In this document: positions 18,151-27,245 of the stretch, one piece after another | How the letters are laid out: every line of letters starts with the position of its first letter | How positions within the stretch are numbered: position 1 is the stretch's first letter | Translations under genes and position numbers: made by a program | Notes under the pieces: model-generated | What the model was told of the DNA's origin: nothing | Databases searched by the model: none | The model's input: only the letters and a program-made list of their open reading frames with translations | From: Alphaproteobacteria bacterium | Lineage (GTDB): Bacteria; Pseudomonadota; Alphaproteobacteria; RF32; CAG-239 | Reading direction: 5' to 3' | Length of the DNA: 64,000 bases | Assembly: GCA_017480745.1 (NCBI GenBank) | Contig: JAFUSA010000009.1 | Location: 1-64,000 of the forward strand

Positions 18151-19263
18151 ATGTGTCGTTTGTTAAAATACGTAGGCTTATGCCTGATATTACTTTTTGT
18201 CGCTCCGGTGCAGGCAAGGGTTAATATTGCGTTGGTGGCGCCAAAAGCGGGAGACTATCAAGAACAGGGTGAAGAGCTCATCAAGGGCGCAAAACGTGCG
18301 GTGGATGAGATTAATCAAAACGGTGGTTTGCTGGGGAAAAAAGTTAATCTGCTGACAGTTGATGATCAATGCAACAACAGTATAGCCATATCTACGGCGC
18401 AAATGTTGGCTATTCAAAAGGAAAATAAAATAAATTTGGTAATCGGACCGTATTGCGCCAATTCGTTTGACCAAGTAGCCGATGTTTATGCCAAAGCGCA
18501 AATATTTCAGATTATTCCGACAACCGTTAACTACACACAAGCCAAAACCATTAAAAAAGGGTTGGTAAAAATGTTGGGATATACCAACCAGCAAGCGCGA
18601 GATTTTTTTAATTTTTATAATCAAACCATGGCAGGACAATATGTGGCAGTTATCAGCAACCAAAATGATATAGAAAGTATGGATGAAGCCAACGCGATTA
18701 TACAGGAATTTTCTAAGCATGGCAAATCATCGCTGATTAAACTTTATACGTATGATATGACCGACAAAGATTATGATTCTTTGGCACGCAAAATCTTCAA
18801 AGAAGGTTATCAAATGGCTTTTTTGTTGGGTTCAGCCAAAAATATACGTAAAATGGCGCGCGCCTTAAAAGAAGACAGGGAAGAATTTATTTTATTTACT
18901 AACCGCTATTCGGCAACCAAAGAATATTTTGACTATTTGGGCAATTTGGCGGAAGGAACTTATTTAATGGAATTGCGCGGTCGTAACGATGATCCCGATT
19001 TTGCCGAAACATTGGTAAAATTGCGTTTAAGCGGTTTTGAAACCAACGGATTATCTCTTTACGGCTATTCGGCAGTTAAATTATGGGAAAGTTTAGCAAA
19101 GAAAGCCGGTTCGTTTGACTATAACAAGCTTTCGGCGGTGACAAACGACAAAAACATCCGGACCGAATTCGGTAACCGGATGTTTCATAACGGCGCTCCC
19201 AAAGTCAGCGAAAGCTACGCTATTTATCGTTACGCCGACGAGGACTTTGAAAAGGTTTATTAG
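18151..19263 (+). CDS. Periplasmic branched-chain amino-acid-type binding protein (LivJ-like)
   Basis: About 370 residues. A signal peptide ([20 protein letters not shown]) precedes a type 1 periplasmic-binding fold: [45 protein letters not shown] is the classic start, with [10 protein letters not shown] and a second lobe containing [13 protein letters not shown]. An upstream TTG at 18118 would add 11 residues; the ATG at 18151 gives a normal signal peptide. No permease or ATPase genes of an ABC importer are next to it, so it may serve as an orphan sensor or pair with transporter genes elsewhere. It converges with the next gene, overlapping by 4 nt. Confidence 0.8.
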   Translation: MCRLLKYVGLCLILLFVAPVQARVNIALVAPKAGDYQEQGEELIKGAKRAVDEINQNGGLLGKKVNLLTVDDQCNNSIAISTAQMLAIQKENKINLVIGPYCANSFDQVADVYAKAQIFQIIPTTVNYTQAKTIKKGLVKMLGYTNQQARDFFNFYNQTMAGQYVAVISNQNDIESMDEANAIIQEFSKHGKSSLIKLYTYDMTDKDYDSLARKIFKEGYQMAFLLGSAKNIRKMARALKEDREEFILFTNRYSATKEYFDYLGNLAEGTYLMELRGRNDDPDFAETLVKLRLSGFETNGLSLYGYSAVKLWESLAKKAGSFDYNKLSAVTNDKNIRTEFGNRMFHNGAPKVSESYAIYRYADEDFEKVY

Positions 19264-19649
19264 TATCGCGTATATGGCATGGTAAAGCTTGGTGTGCTTG
19301 GGTATTTGTAATAATAAATCATTTCACGCTCGTTGATTTTATTAGCATCGATAGCCGCTTCCGGAATGCCCCATACAATAGAAATAGGCCAGGTGAGAAG
19401 ATTTAGGGCTCCATAAAGCCAATGCATACTATCTCCGCCATTACCGGCCGCTAAATAAAAATTACCAAACCCCGGCAATATGTTTAACACACCGGCGACG
19501 GCCGGACTTGCCGGACGATCAAAACTACCGGCATGGTCAACATCTATTCCGCGCATTTTTAATTGGTGTAAATCATCTTGTTCTTGTTTGGTTAAGTGTG
19601 TGCAAGCACTAATCGCAAATGCAAGTAAAACACAAAGAAGTTTTTTCAT
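19260..19649 (-). CDS. Small lipoprotein under a type A leader
   Basis: 129 residues. A lipoprotein signal peptide (MKKLLCVLLAFAISAC, lipobox ISAC) is followed by a charged stretch and two hydrophobic segments (PAVAGVLNILPGFGNFYLA, WLYGALNLLTWPISIVWG). It has no prepilin motif and is not part of the pilin family, yet it sits behind leader A4, a full type A copy with the same promoter spacing. This shows the leader marks a regulon rather than a pilin gene family. It is probably outer- or inner-membrane anchored. I do not recognise the family, and the GVLNILPG..NFYL segment recalls small membrane-associated domains only vaguely. Confidence 0.65.
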   Translation of the reverse strand: MKKLLCVLLAFAISACTHLTKQEQDDLHQLKMRGIDVDHAGSFDRPASPAVAGVLNILPGFGNFYLAAGNGGDSMHWLYGALNLLTWPISIVWGIPEAAIDANKINEREMIYYYKYPSTPSFTMPYTRY

Positions 19650-19691
19650 AATTTTATCTCCTAAAATTAAACATTAGCACATTAAAAATTT

Positions 19692-19878
19692 GACCGCCAG
19701 ACGGCGGTCGGGAGAGTTGAACAATCATATAAAGCTAAATGATTCGCGCAATCTTTGAGTAAAACCCTGAACATCCATCACGCGCTCCCCGGCCAAGTCG
19801 GAGATAAATCAATGTTTACTTAACGATGCAATGCACCGAGCTTTATAAGAGCTGTTCAAAGCCCCGAACCGAAGTTCT
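19692..19878 (-). ncRNA. Structured 5' leader, type A, copy A4 (lipoprotein gene)
   Basis: Leader of a non-pilin gene. Copy-specific pairs: CGGUGC/GCAUCG, CGCG/CGCG with inner GGG/CUC, and long-range UAUAAAGCU/AGCUUUAUA (9 bp) into the AUCAU hairpin loop. It ends with GACCGCC-guCU-GGCGGUC (19692-19709). Confidence 0.8.
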
Positions 19879-19912
19879 GCGACCATAATATCATAAAATC
19901 GGCAAATGTAAA
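19879..19912 (-). promoter_or_regulatory. Promoter of leader A4
   Basis: -35 TTTACA (19907-19912), 16-nt spacer, -10 TATTAT (19885-19890), 6 nt to the leader. The spacer is nearly identical to that of the A5 promoter at 23691. Confidence 0.75.
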
Positions 19913-19931
19913 GAACTTTTATAAAATAAGT

Positions 19932-19961
19932 AAAAAAATACCGACGATTTTGCGCCGGTAT
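19932..19961 (-). terminator. Terminator of the 19969-21569 operon
   Basis: On the minus strand ATACCGGC / GTCGGTAT pair around a short loop and are followed by TTTTTTT. Confidence 0.65.
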
Positions 19962-19968
19962 TAAAAAA

Positions 19969-20886
19969 TTACTTTTTAAACCTCTTATTTATGGAGTGTT
20001 CATAAGTATAGTTCTCTATTTTTTTAGCTGTTTCTTCCGCTGCCTTTTTCAACAATTTGCGAATCAAATTATCGGCTATTGTCTGTTCATCTTTGTCGGC
20101 GGCAAACAAAATAAAATGACTTTGCTTTTCGCTCAAAGGTTCAAAATCATCTAATGTTGAAGATAAAGTATCCATACTTATTTCAATGTGCATCTTATGA
20201 TGTTTTTCATCTATTTCATCAACTTCCGAAGTAAGCAAACGCGGTTGCAACAAATAATCAGCCAAACTTTTGTCATCCGTAATATAAAAATATTTGTTAT
20301 CGGCAAAAGCTTCTGTCAATATATCGCGATAATAATCGGACTCATCACCGTTCCAAAAACTCATTTTATCAATATACATGAGCTTGCGGTCATCAACTTT
20401 TTGCGGTTCATAAGTAATTTTTTGCTTAACTTCGTCAACAACAGCGCTTAATTCCTTATTTTCAACCGTATCACTATTTTTATATTCTTCCACTAAATGC
20501 GCCAATTCCTGAGGAGTAATTTCTATCATTGCTTGCAGATTAACACAAATCCGCGGGTCTTTATGAAAAGTAACTTTATGAATGGTATTCAACATATATT
20601 CATCAATAATACGATATGATATTATATCCAACGCACTGGTACTTAAATCAGGATAATATTTCTGAATGATCCCCGAAAGTTTAACCGCTTGCAGGCTTGC
20701 CTTATCAACGGCTCTGTTTTCAGCTGTTTGAGAGTCATCACTTTTCTGGCGTTCATCACACGCATCGGCTTTAACAAATTGCGTTATGGCAATATTATCT
20801 TCCGCGTATAAAGGTGATGAAAACTCATACAAAGCTCCTATTGCACACAGCAGCGAAAGGAAAATATGTTTAACTTTTACCACCAA
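19969..20886 (-). CDS. Exported protein of unknown function
   Basis: 305 residues with a signal peptide ending near SSPLYA. Residues 30-130 (a run of small alternating A/Q residues, 'AENRAVDKASLQAVKLSGIIQ...ISYRIIDEYMLNTIHKVTF') faintly recall the N-terminal domain of FlgT/LPP20-type periplasmic proteins. The second half has a YYRDILTEAFADNKYFYITDDKSLADYLLQPRL segment like lipoproteins that join outer-membrane complexes. It starts 10 nt inside the end of the upstream lipoprotein gene, so the two are translationally coupled and probably act together in the periplasm. No firm family call. Confidence 0.6.
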   Translation of the reverse strand: MVVKVKHIFLSLLCAIGALYEFSSPLYAEDNIAITQFVKADACDERQKSDDSQTAENRAVDKASLQAVKLSGIIQKYYPDLSTSALDIISYRIIDEYMLNTIHKVTFHKDPRICVNLQAMIEITPQELAHLVEEYKNSDTVENKELSAVVDEVKQKITYEPQKVDDRKLMYIDKMSFWNGDESDYYRDILTEAFADNKYFYITDDKSLADYLLQPRLLTSEVDEIDEKHHKMHIEISMDTLSSTLDDFEPLSEKQSHFILFAADKDEQTIADNLIRKLLKKAAEETAKKIENYTYEHSINKRFKK

Positions 20887-21569
20887 CTTCTATCTCCTTC
20901 GGCTTGATGAATAATCTCGCTCCACTCGCCTAAAATATGGTTGTTTTTGGTATTGAGGAACAAATCGTATTTTATTGCCGGAACGGTCTTTGTTGGCGTA
21001 TCATACCAATCAACCACGCTATTTACCACAAAATCTGCTTGTTCTCTGTCTTCTACCACTGTAACATTTTCAATTTGAGCAAAGCGCTTTTTAAGGGTTT
21101 TTGTTCCCTGTTCATTTCCACCCGGCAAATCGGCAGATTTAGTAATTGTTTTATCTATATAAACATTTATGGCACCGGCTTGTTCAAAAAAGGCCGAAGT
21201 TTCCTGTTGCATAGAGTTTACCGTTCTGTTTGCCGATATAACATAAATTTCCGGTGCATCAGGCACATAAACTTTGTCTTCTTGTCCGGGCAACAAAGGC
21301 TCATCCGGACAACAACGGCGTTTGCGTTTTTGACTGAGTTTTTCGGTAACACGAGGTTTTAATACTGTTGGTTTATTTTTTTGTGCACAATCTTGCGTTT
21401 TGGTGCATGAATAGCTGCAAGGAACGGCTACTTCCGTTTGCACCACAACCGGCTCCATAGCGGCAATTTCCACAGGTTGCACAGCAATTTCAGCTTCTTT
21501 TTTCTGACATTTATTGCACGCACATCCGCTTAACAAAATAACAAAACCGAACAATGCAAAATTTTTCAT
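20877..21569 (-). CDS. Cysteine-rich lipoprotein of unknown function
   Basis: 230 residues. Signal peptide with lipobox LLSGCAC. The first 90 residues are rich in cysteine (CNKC, CSYSC, CCPDE) and in basic residues. The rest is a mixed alpha/beta domain, EIYVISANRTVNSMQQETSAFFEQ...REQADFVVNSVVDWYD...YDLFL, similar in outline to the outer-membrane lipoproteins that activate murein synthases (LpoB type) or to TolB-N folds. That likeness is weak. It overlaps the next gene by 10 nt. Confidence 0.6.
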   Translation of the reverse strand: MKNFALFGFVILLSGCACNKCQKKEAEIAVQPVEIAAMEPVVVQTEVAVPCSYSCTKTQDCAQKNKPTVLKPRVTEKLSQKRKRRCCPDEPLLPGQEDKVYVPDAPEIYVISANRTVNSMQQETSAFFEQAGAINVYIDKTITKSADLPGGNEQGTKTLKKRFAQIENVTVVEDREQADFVVNSVVDWYDTPTKTVPAIKYDLFLNTKNNHILGEWSEIIHQAEGDRSWW

Positions 21570-21701
21570 TTTTTACTCCGTAAGAGATTCTTTTGTTCGC
21601 AATATAGAACAATTTAATTTAAAAATACCTTAATATTTATAAAGAAGTATTGAATTATTAAACAAAACGTTTTAAGCTCTGCCTGTATTAAGGAGTTTTA
21701 T

Positions 21702-22142
21702 ATGCTTATTACATTTTTGGCTCTTACGGCACCTTTGCTGATTTTGATTCGGCCGCTGCAAAAAAATATTTTTTTTGTGCTTTATTTTGCGGCAATGATT
21801 TTATCGGCTTATATAACAGAGAATTACTATTTTCGTGTTTCAACTTTTTCCCACAAAGCTTTATTGTTGTTTGTTGTTTATCACTTAACTATTATCAATG
21901 CGGTAACTTTTATTGCATACGGAGTTGATAAACGCGCGGCAATTAAACATTCATGGCGCGTTCCTGAGGTTAGATTGCACGCGTTGGAATTTTTAGGTGG
22001 TTGGATAGGAGCCTTTCTTGCGCAAAAATTTTTTCATCACAAAAACAAAAAACGCAGCTACCAAGCTATGTTTTGGTTTATGTTGGTGTTGCAAGGCGCT
22101 GCCATTTATATTATTTTACATTATCTGCGATTAATTCATTAG
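21702..22142 (+). CDS. DUF1294 family membrane protein
   Basis: 146 residues, four hydrophobic helices. The conserved block AYGVDKRAAIKHSWRVPEVRLHALEFLGGWIGAFLAQKFFHHK is the DUF1294 hallmark, where the helix pair follows a basic YGxDKxxA loop. Role unknown, located in the inner membrane. It is followed after 12 nt by the DUF4139 gene. Confidence 0.8.
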   Translation: MLITFLALTAPLLILIRPLQKNIFFVLYFAAMILSAYITENYYFRVSTFSHKALLLFVVYHLTIINAVTFIAYGVDKRAAIKHSWRVPEVRLHALEFLGGWIGAFLAQKFFHHKNKKRSYQAMFWFMLVLQGAAIYIILHYLRLIH

Positions 22143-22154
22143 GAGGTTTTTAAC

Positions 22155-23615
22155 ATGCGTTACAGTTTGGTGTTTTTTTCTTTGAGTTTATTTATATCCG
22201 GTATGGCTCAGGCCGAACCGATTTTGTTGCAAAATAAAGATAACAACTTATCTTTGAGTATATATAATCAAAATTTGTCGCTAATCAAAGATATGCGTAA
22301 GGCCGATTTAAAAAGCGGACTGAATGAAATTATTTTTGATGGTGTGGCACAACGCATTCAGCCTGAAACAGCCATTATTTACGGCGATGGAATTAAAGTT
22401 ATCGAACAAAATTATAGTTATAATTTAATGAACTACGCAAATTTTGTAAACCAATCAATCGGCGAAAATGTTACCACTGTGCGGATAAATCCGGAAAATG
22501 GTGAAAATATTTTGGAAAAAGCGCAAATTATCGGCTCTAATAATGGTCAGCCTATTTTGCGCTTTGATTATGGTATTGAAACAGATTATCCGGGACGTGT
22601 TGTTTTTAATAAAATTCCGGCAGGAATGAGCAATAAACCAACTTTGGCAACTAAATTGAATGTATCACAGGGCGGACTTAAAAATTTGCAATTAGCTTAT
22701 TTAACCGATGGTATAAGCTGGAAAGCAGACTATGTGGCAAATGTTATCAACCGTAATAAGTTAGATTTAACAGGGTGGGTTACCATTAATAACGAATCCG
22801 GAGTTGATTATGAAAAAGCTAAAATTCAATTGGTAGCCGGAGATGTTAATATTGTGCGTCCGATGATGGCTCGCGGGCGAGGAGTAATGATGAAAGCGAT
22901 GGCTTTTGCTACTAATGACTCCGTAGAAATGGGGGTTCCTGAACCTGAAAACATTAACAGCTACGAGCTATATACCTTGCCTAATATAACCACCATTAAA
23001 GATAAACAAACCAAACAAATTGCTTTAATAGAAAAGAAAGATGTTACATACATAAAAGAGTTTAATTTGCAATCTCCATTTTATTTTGGCAATGGTAATA
23101 ATGAATTTGAAAAATATCATCCGTCTATAACCTATGTTATGGAAAATGTAGTGGCTTCTAATTTGGGTATTTCATTACCTGCCGGAACTATTCGTTTTTA
23201 TGAAAACGATAAGAATGGTAATTTGCAATTCATCGGCTCGGCAAATATTAATAATACTGCAAAAGAAGATACCTTACGTCTTAATTTGGGAGATGCGTTT
23301 AATATTACACTGAGCGGAAAAATCAAACAAATCAAACAAGATGAAATAAGTCGCAGGCCTGAAAATAAATGCTTTATGGTAAAAACATTAAAAACATACG
23401 ATGTTGAAATAAGTGTAAATAATGCCGAAGATGAAGATAACACGGTAATACTAACACAAAATATTCCGGCACAACATAAAATTGTGGAAGAAAATATTAA
23501 AAGCGAACTGAAAAACGCAACCGTTAGAAGATGGATAATCAGCACCGCTAAAAACAGTAAAACAACACTAAAATACAAAGTTGAAGTTACTTTCGATAAT
23601 CGTATTTGTAATTAA
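22155..23615 (+). CDS. DUF4139-domain exported protein
   Basis: 486 residues with a signal peptide cleaved near AQA-EP. The N-terminal half carries 'LSIYNQNLSLIKDMRKADLKSGLNEIIFDGVAQRIQPETAII', typical of the DUF4139 start, and the body continues as beta-rich segments with DGISWKADYVANV and GWVTINNESGVDYEKAKIQLVAGDVN, the family core. It should be periplasmic or outer-membrane associated. Function unknown. The ribosome site AGGAGG at 22141 is strong, and the gene ends at hairpin 23637-23665. Confidence 0.8.
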   Translation: MRYSLVFFSLSLFISGMAQAEPILLQNKDNNLSLSIYNQNLSLIKDMRKADLKSGLNEIIFDGVAQRIQPETAIIYGDGIKVIEQNYSYNLMNYANFVNQSIGENVTTVRINPENGENILEKAQIIGSNNGQPILRFDYGIETDYPGRVVFNKIPAGMSNKPTLATKLNVSQGGLKNLQLAYLTDGISWKADYVANVINRNKLDLTGWVTINNESGVDYEKAKIQLVAGDVNIVRPMMARGRGVMMKAMAFATNDSVEMGVPEPENINSYELYTLPNITTIKDKQTKQIALIEKKDVTYIKEFNLQSPFYFGNGNNEFEKYHPSITYVMENVVASNLGISLPAGTIRFYENDKNGNLQFIGSANINNTAKEDTLRLNLGDAFNITLSGKIKQIKQDEISRRPENKCFMVKTLKTYDVEISVNNAEDEDNTVILTQNIPAQHKIVEENIKSELKNATVRRWIISTAKNSKTTLKYKVEVTFDNRICN

Positions 23616-23636
23616 AACATTGTGTTTTTTATGACT

Positions 23637-23665
23637 ATGCCGGCAAGTATATCTATTGCCGGCAT
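23637..23665 (+). terminator. Terminator-like hairpin
   Basis: ATGCCGGCAA pairs with TTGCCGGCAT around 9 nt, between the DUF4139 gene and the A5 promoter. Confidence 0.6.
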
Positions 23666-23690
23666 GTTGCTATATTCTGCAAAAAAACTC

Positions 23691-23724
23691 TTTACATTTG
23701 CCGATTTTGTGATATTATAGTCGC
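23691..23724 (+). promoter_or_regulatory. Promoter of leader A5
   Basis: -35 TTTACA (23691-23696), 16-nt spacer, -10 TATTAT (23713-23718), 6 nt to AGAAC at 23725. Confidence 0.75.
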
Positions 23725-23911
23725 AGAACTTCGGTTCGGGGCCTTCATAAGCTCTTATTCATGTCGGCGTTTATACGTCGTTATTGATTGTGATAATATC
23801 TCCGATTTTGGTCGGGGAGCTTGCGGTGAATGTTCAGAGCTTTTAGCTTAAAGATTGCAAGGATCATTAGCATGAATATGATTTATGAACTCCCCCGCCG
23901 CCGTTTGGCGG
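23725..23911 (+). ncRNA. Structured 5' leader, type A, copy A5
   Basis: Upstream of pilin P5. Copy-specific pairs: CGGCG/CGUCG, CUUGC/GCAAG with inner AGC/GCU, and long-range UAUUCAUG/CAUGAAUA (8 bp). The terminal CCGCC-guuu-GGCGG (23898-23911) is followed within 5 nt by a U-rich run, closer to an intrinsic terminator than in A2 or A3. Confidence 0.8.
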
Positions 23912-23954
23912 TTAATTTTTTTAAATAAACAACTTTAACAGAGGAGATAAAATT

Positions 23955-24632
23955 ATGAAAAGATCAGAAATTAAAAATAATGATTCTCTCTCCCTCAAGG
24001 GGCGAGGGATCCAGTCCGGTCGTTCAATGATAGAAATGTTGGGTGTATTGGCTATAATCGGTGTGTTGTCGGTAGGTGGTATCGCAGGATATAGCAAGGC
24101 GATGACTAAATATCGCATCAATAAAACTATTGAACAGATAACCCTCATTGCCGGTAATGTGCGAACATTTTTTGCTCCGCAAGGAAATTATGCGGGATTA
24201 GATTCGTCTTCTGATACAGGAAAAGCAATTATCAAAAAAGCCAAACTTGTGCCGGATGAGATGTGGGAGGGTGAAAGAATTGTAGGTTCATTAGGGCATG
24301 TAAACTTGATGAAATTTACAAATAAATACTTTCAGATAGATATTAATGTAGTGGATGAAGAAGAATGTATTGAACTGGCAACAAAGGATTGGAGTAGTGT
24401 GGAATCTGGTATTTCTTCATTGGTTATATATGATTCTGGAGAAGCTGGTACAATTGATGATTATGAATCAGATGATGGTTCATTCGATAATTGCGATGGA
24501 AGTGTATGGGATGATACTATACTGGCTTGTACTAACGGAAAAATATTATCTTTTCCAATACCTTTAAACATAGCCGTTGATATTTGCGGCGATAATTATG
24601 AATCTCATGACTTTGTATTCATATTTAGATAA
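23955..24632 (+). CDS. Type IVb pilin-like protein P5 with extended leader peptide
   Basis: 225 residues. The prepilin leader is 21 residues long, about twice that of its paralogues, because of an inserted palindromic stretch (23991-24009) encoding SLSLKGRG. The rest is standard: SG-RSMIEMLGVLAIIG, KYRINKTIEQITLIAGNVRTFFA, DEMW, 'EECIELATKDW' (E replaces A before Cys), and 'FPIPLNIAVDIC'. The middle is short and acidic (DDYESDDGSFDN). It follows leader A5 and ends at a strong hairpin. Confidence 0.85.
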   Translation: MKRSEIKNNDSLSLKGRGIQSGRSMIEMLGVLAIIGVLSVGGIAGYSKAMTKYRINKTIEQITLIAGNVRTFFAPQGNYAGLDSSSDTGKAIIKKAKLVPDEMWEGERIVGSLGHVNLMKFTNKYFQIDINVVDEEECIELATKDWSSVESGISSLVIYDSGEAGTIDDYESDDGSFDNCDGSVWDDTILACTNGKILSFPIPLNIAVDICGDNYESHDFVFIFR

Positions 24633-24643
24633 AACAAATATCC

Positions 24644-24667
24644 GCCGGCGCTGTTAAGAGCGCCGGC
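24644..24667. terminator. Bidirectional terminator-like hairpin
   Basis: GCCGGCGCT and AGCGCCGGC form a 9-bp stem between the convergent pilin P5 and hppA genes. It is similar in sequence to the hairpin after P3 at 13066. Confidence 0.65.
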
Positions 24668-24689
24668 AGATATTTTATAAAAGCAAAAC

Positions 24690-27137
24690 TTAGTCTACTT
24701 TTTTGGCCTCAATGCGCATAGCATAGAATGAACGCCATACGAAAATTAAACCGATTACCAAGAAGACAACGGCAATGCCTTTTGCCAAACACGGATTGCT
24801 CGCCGATACTTTGGCTGACATTTCTGCTGCCAATAAACCGAACAAAGTAGTGAACTTAATAATCGGATTCAAGGCAACCGAAGCCGTATCTTTATACGGA
24901 TCACCCACTGTATCACCTACCACCGAAGCAGCGTGCAACTCTGAACCTTTTTCATTTAAGTCAACTTCAACCACTTTTTTGGCGTTATCCCAAGCACCGC
25001 CGGCATTAGCCATATACAACGCTTGATATAAACCGAAAATAGCGATGGAAATTAAGTAGCTGGCAAACATTTCCGGCCCGAAGAAAGCAAACGAAATTGC
25101 AAACGAGAAAATAACAATAAAGATATTGAACATACCTTTTTGCGCATACTGAGTGCAAATTTTTACCACAGTTTTAGAATCTTCTACCGAAGCTGCTTTT
25201 CTGGTATCTAACTTAATGTGTTCCTTAATGTAATTTACCGCTCTATAAGCACCGGTAGAAACGGCTTGAATTGCCGCACCGGAGAACCAGTAAATTACCG
25301 CACCACCCAATAACAAACCAATCAACACACGGGCATCAATCAGGTTAAGCTCTAAGTTTAATAACAGAATGATTGAAAAAATCATGGTTGTTGCACCAAT
25401 TACAGCCGTTCCGATTAATACCGGCTTGGAAGTGGCTTTAAAGGTATTACCGGCAGAATCGTTGGCTTCAAGCAAGTGTTTACCTTGTTCAAAATCCGGT
25501 TCAAAACCATAATCCTTTTTAATGGCTTTTTTAATACCGCGAATATTTTCAATTTGCGACAATTCAAACACAGATTGCGCATTATCGGTAACCGGACCGT
25601 AACTGTCCACGGCAATGGTAACCGGTCCCATACCTAACATACCGAATGCTACCAAACCAAAGGCAAATACTGTCGGATAAATCATTATCTGCCCTAAATC
25701 ACCCTGCGATGTAACGTAAGCAACAGCCATTAAACCGGCCATCACTACGCCTTGCCAAAATCCGGAAAAATTACCGGCAACAATACCCGACAAAATATTC
25801 AGCGAAGCGCCCGCCTCACGACTGGCGTTAACAACTTCTTGAACATGCTGAGATTTTGATGAGGTAAATATTTTAGTAAATTCCGGAATAATAGCTGCTG
25901 CCAAAGTTCCGCAACTGATAATTACCGATAATTCCCACCATATATTATGACCGAATTGGGTTGCCGGCAACATATAGTAAGAAACAGCAAAGGTTACCAA
26001 AATAGAAATAATCGACGTAATCCAAATTAAACTGGTTAACGGTTTTTCAAAATCAAACGATTTTGATGCACCATATTTAGCTTTGGCTATTAAACCATTA
26101 ATACCATAAGATACAACCGAAGTTATAATCATTAAAATACGCATAGCGAAAATCCATGTAATTAAGCGTGCTTGCAATTCAGGCGCAAACACACTCATAG
26201 AAATTCCGCCGTCTGTGCCGATATTCATACCAGCTGCTAAAACAATGAAACTGATAAGCGCTACACCGGTAACACCATATGTTTCAAAACCATCAGCTGT
26301 CGGACCGCAAGAGTCACCGGCATTATCACCTGTGCAATCGGCAATAACTCCCGGATTGCGCGCATCATCTTCATCAATTTTGAAAATAATTTTCATTAAA
26401 TCGGCGCCAATGTCGGCAATTTTAGTGAATATACCTCCGCAAATACGCAAAGCCGAAGCGCCCAAAGATTCACCGATTGCAAATCCAATAAAGCAGGCTC
26501 CGGCAGTATCGCGCGGAACAAACACCAAAATATACATCATCATTATCAATTCAACGCAAATCAGCAACACACCAATAGACATACCGGAGCGAAGCGGTAA
26601 ATGCATAACCGGATAAGCTTTACCTTCCAAAGAAGCAAACGATGTGCGCGAGTTTGCGTATGTATTAATACGCATACCAAACCAAGCCACCGTGAACGAA
26701 CCTAAAATACCTAAAATTGACCATAACAAAATATAGGCAACTTTTCCCCAAGGTGTGCCATTTAATCCGGCAAAATAATAAACAATACATGCACCTATAA
26801 ACACCTCTAAAACAAACAAAAGTTTAGCTTGTTGTTTCATATATGTTGTACAGGTTGCATAAATTGTTTCAGAAACTTTAAGCATCGATTCATGAGCCGG
26901 CATTTTTTTAATGCTGAAAAATTCCCACAAACCGAAAATCATTCCCAATAAGCAGATAAACATTCCGCCGACCAATAAACAATCACCGGATAATGTTATC
27001 CCCATAAAGCTGTAGGTTGCTTTGGAAAGTTCCGGAATTATCAAATCCAATTCCGAAGCATTCGCCGCTCCCATAGCAGAAAATATAAATGCAAAAGCCG
27101 ACAAAGCAACTTTACATATTTTTGCTGTATTTAACAT
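24690..27137 (-). CDS. hppA: Membrane-bound proton-translocating pyrophosphatase
   Basis: 815 residues, about 16 membrane helices plus an N-terminal signal-like segment. Catalytic loops: GGGIFTK-type (ICGGIFTKIADIGADL), NPGVIADCTGDNAGDSCGPTADGFETYG, the DNAQ loop YGPVTDNAQSVFEL, and GGAWDNAKK near the C-terminus. The GNTFKAT motif carries Lys where potassium-dependent members have Ala, so potassium-independent proton pumping is predicted. It hydrolyses pyrophosphate and pumps H+ across the inner membrane. Several loops depart from the commonest form (DNAGDSCGPTADGFE rather than DNVGDCAGMAADLFE), as in a divergent bacterial branch. Confidence 0.9.
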   Translation of the reverse strand: MLNTAKICKVALSAFAFIFSAMGAANASELDLIIPELSKATYSFMGITLSGDCLLVGGMFICLLGMIFGLWEFFSIKKMPAHESMLKVSETIYATCTTYMKQQAKLLFVLEVFIGACIVYYFAGLNGTPWGKVAYILLWSILGILGSFTVAWFGMRINTYANSRTSFASLEGKAYPVMHLPLRSGMSIGVLLICVELIMMMYILVFVPRDTAGACFIGFAIGESLGASALRICGGIFTKIADIGADLMKIIFKIDEDDARNPGVIADCTGDNAGDSCGPTADGFETYGVTGVALISFIVLAAGMNIGTDGGISMSVFAPELQARLITWIFAMRILMIITSVVSYGINGLIAKAKYGASKSFDFEKPLTSLIWITSIISILVTFAVSYYMLPATQFGHNIWWELSVIISCGTLAAAIIPEFTKIFTSSKSQHVQEVVNASREAGASLNILSGIVAGNFSGFWQGVVMAGLMAVAYVTSQGDLGQIMIYPTVFAFGLVAFGMLGMGPVTIAVDSYGPVTDNAQSVFELSQIENIRGIKKAIKKDYGFEPDFEQGKHLLEANDSAGNTFKATSKPVLIGTAVIGATTMIFSIILLLNLELNLIDARVLIGLLLGGAVIYWFSGAAIQAVSTGAYRAVNYIKEHIKLDTRKAASVEDSKTVVKICTQYAQKGMFNIFIVIFSFAISFAFFGPEMFASYLISIAIFGLYQALYMANAGGAWDNAKKVVEVDLNEKGSELHAASVVGDTVGDPYKDTASVALNPIIKFTTLFGLLAAEMSAKVSASNPCLAKGIAVVFLVIGLIFVWRSFYAMRIEAKKVD

Positions 27138-27245
27138 TTTTTATTCCTTTACTTATTTATTTTATCGACCGATGTAAGTTCTCCCTTACTGACCGTATTG
27201 TTTTTGTTTAAACATAATAATTATTTATATGAAAGAAAAGAGGAT

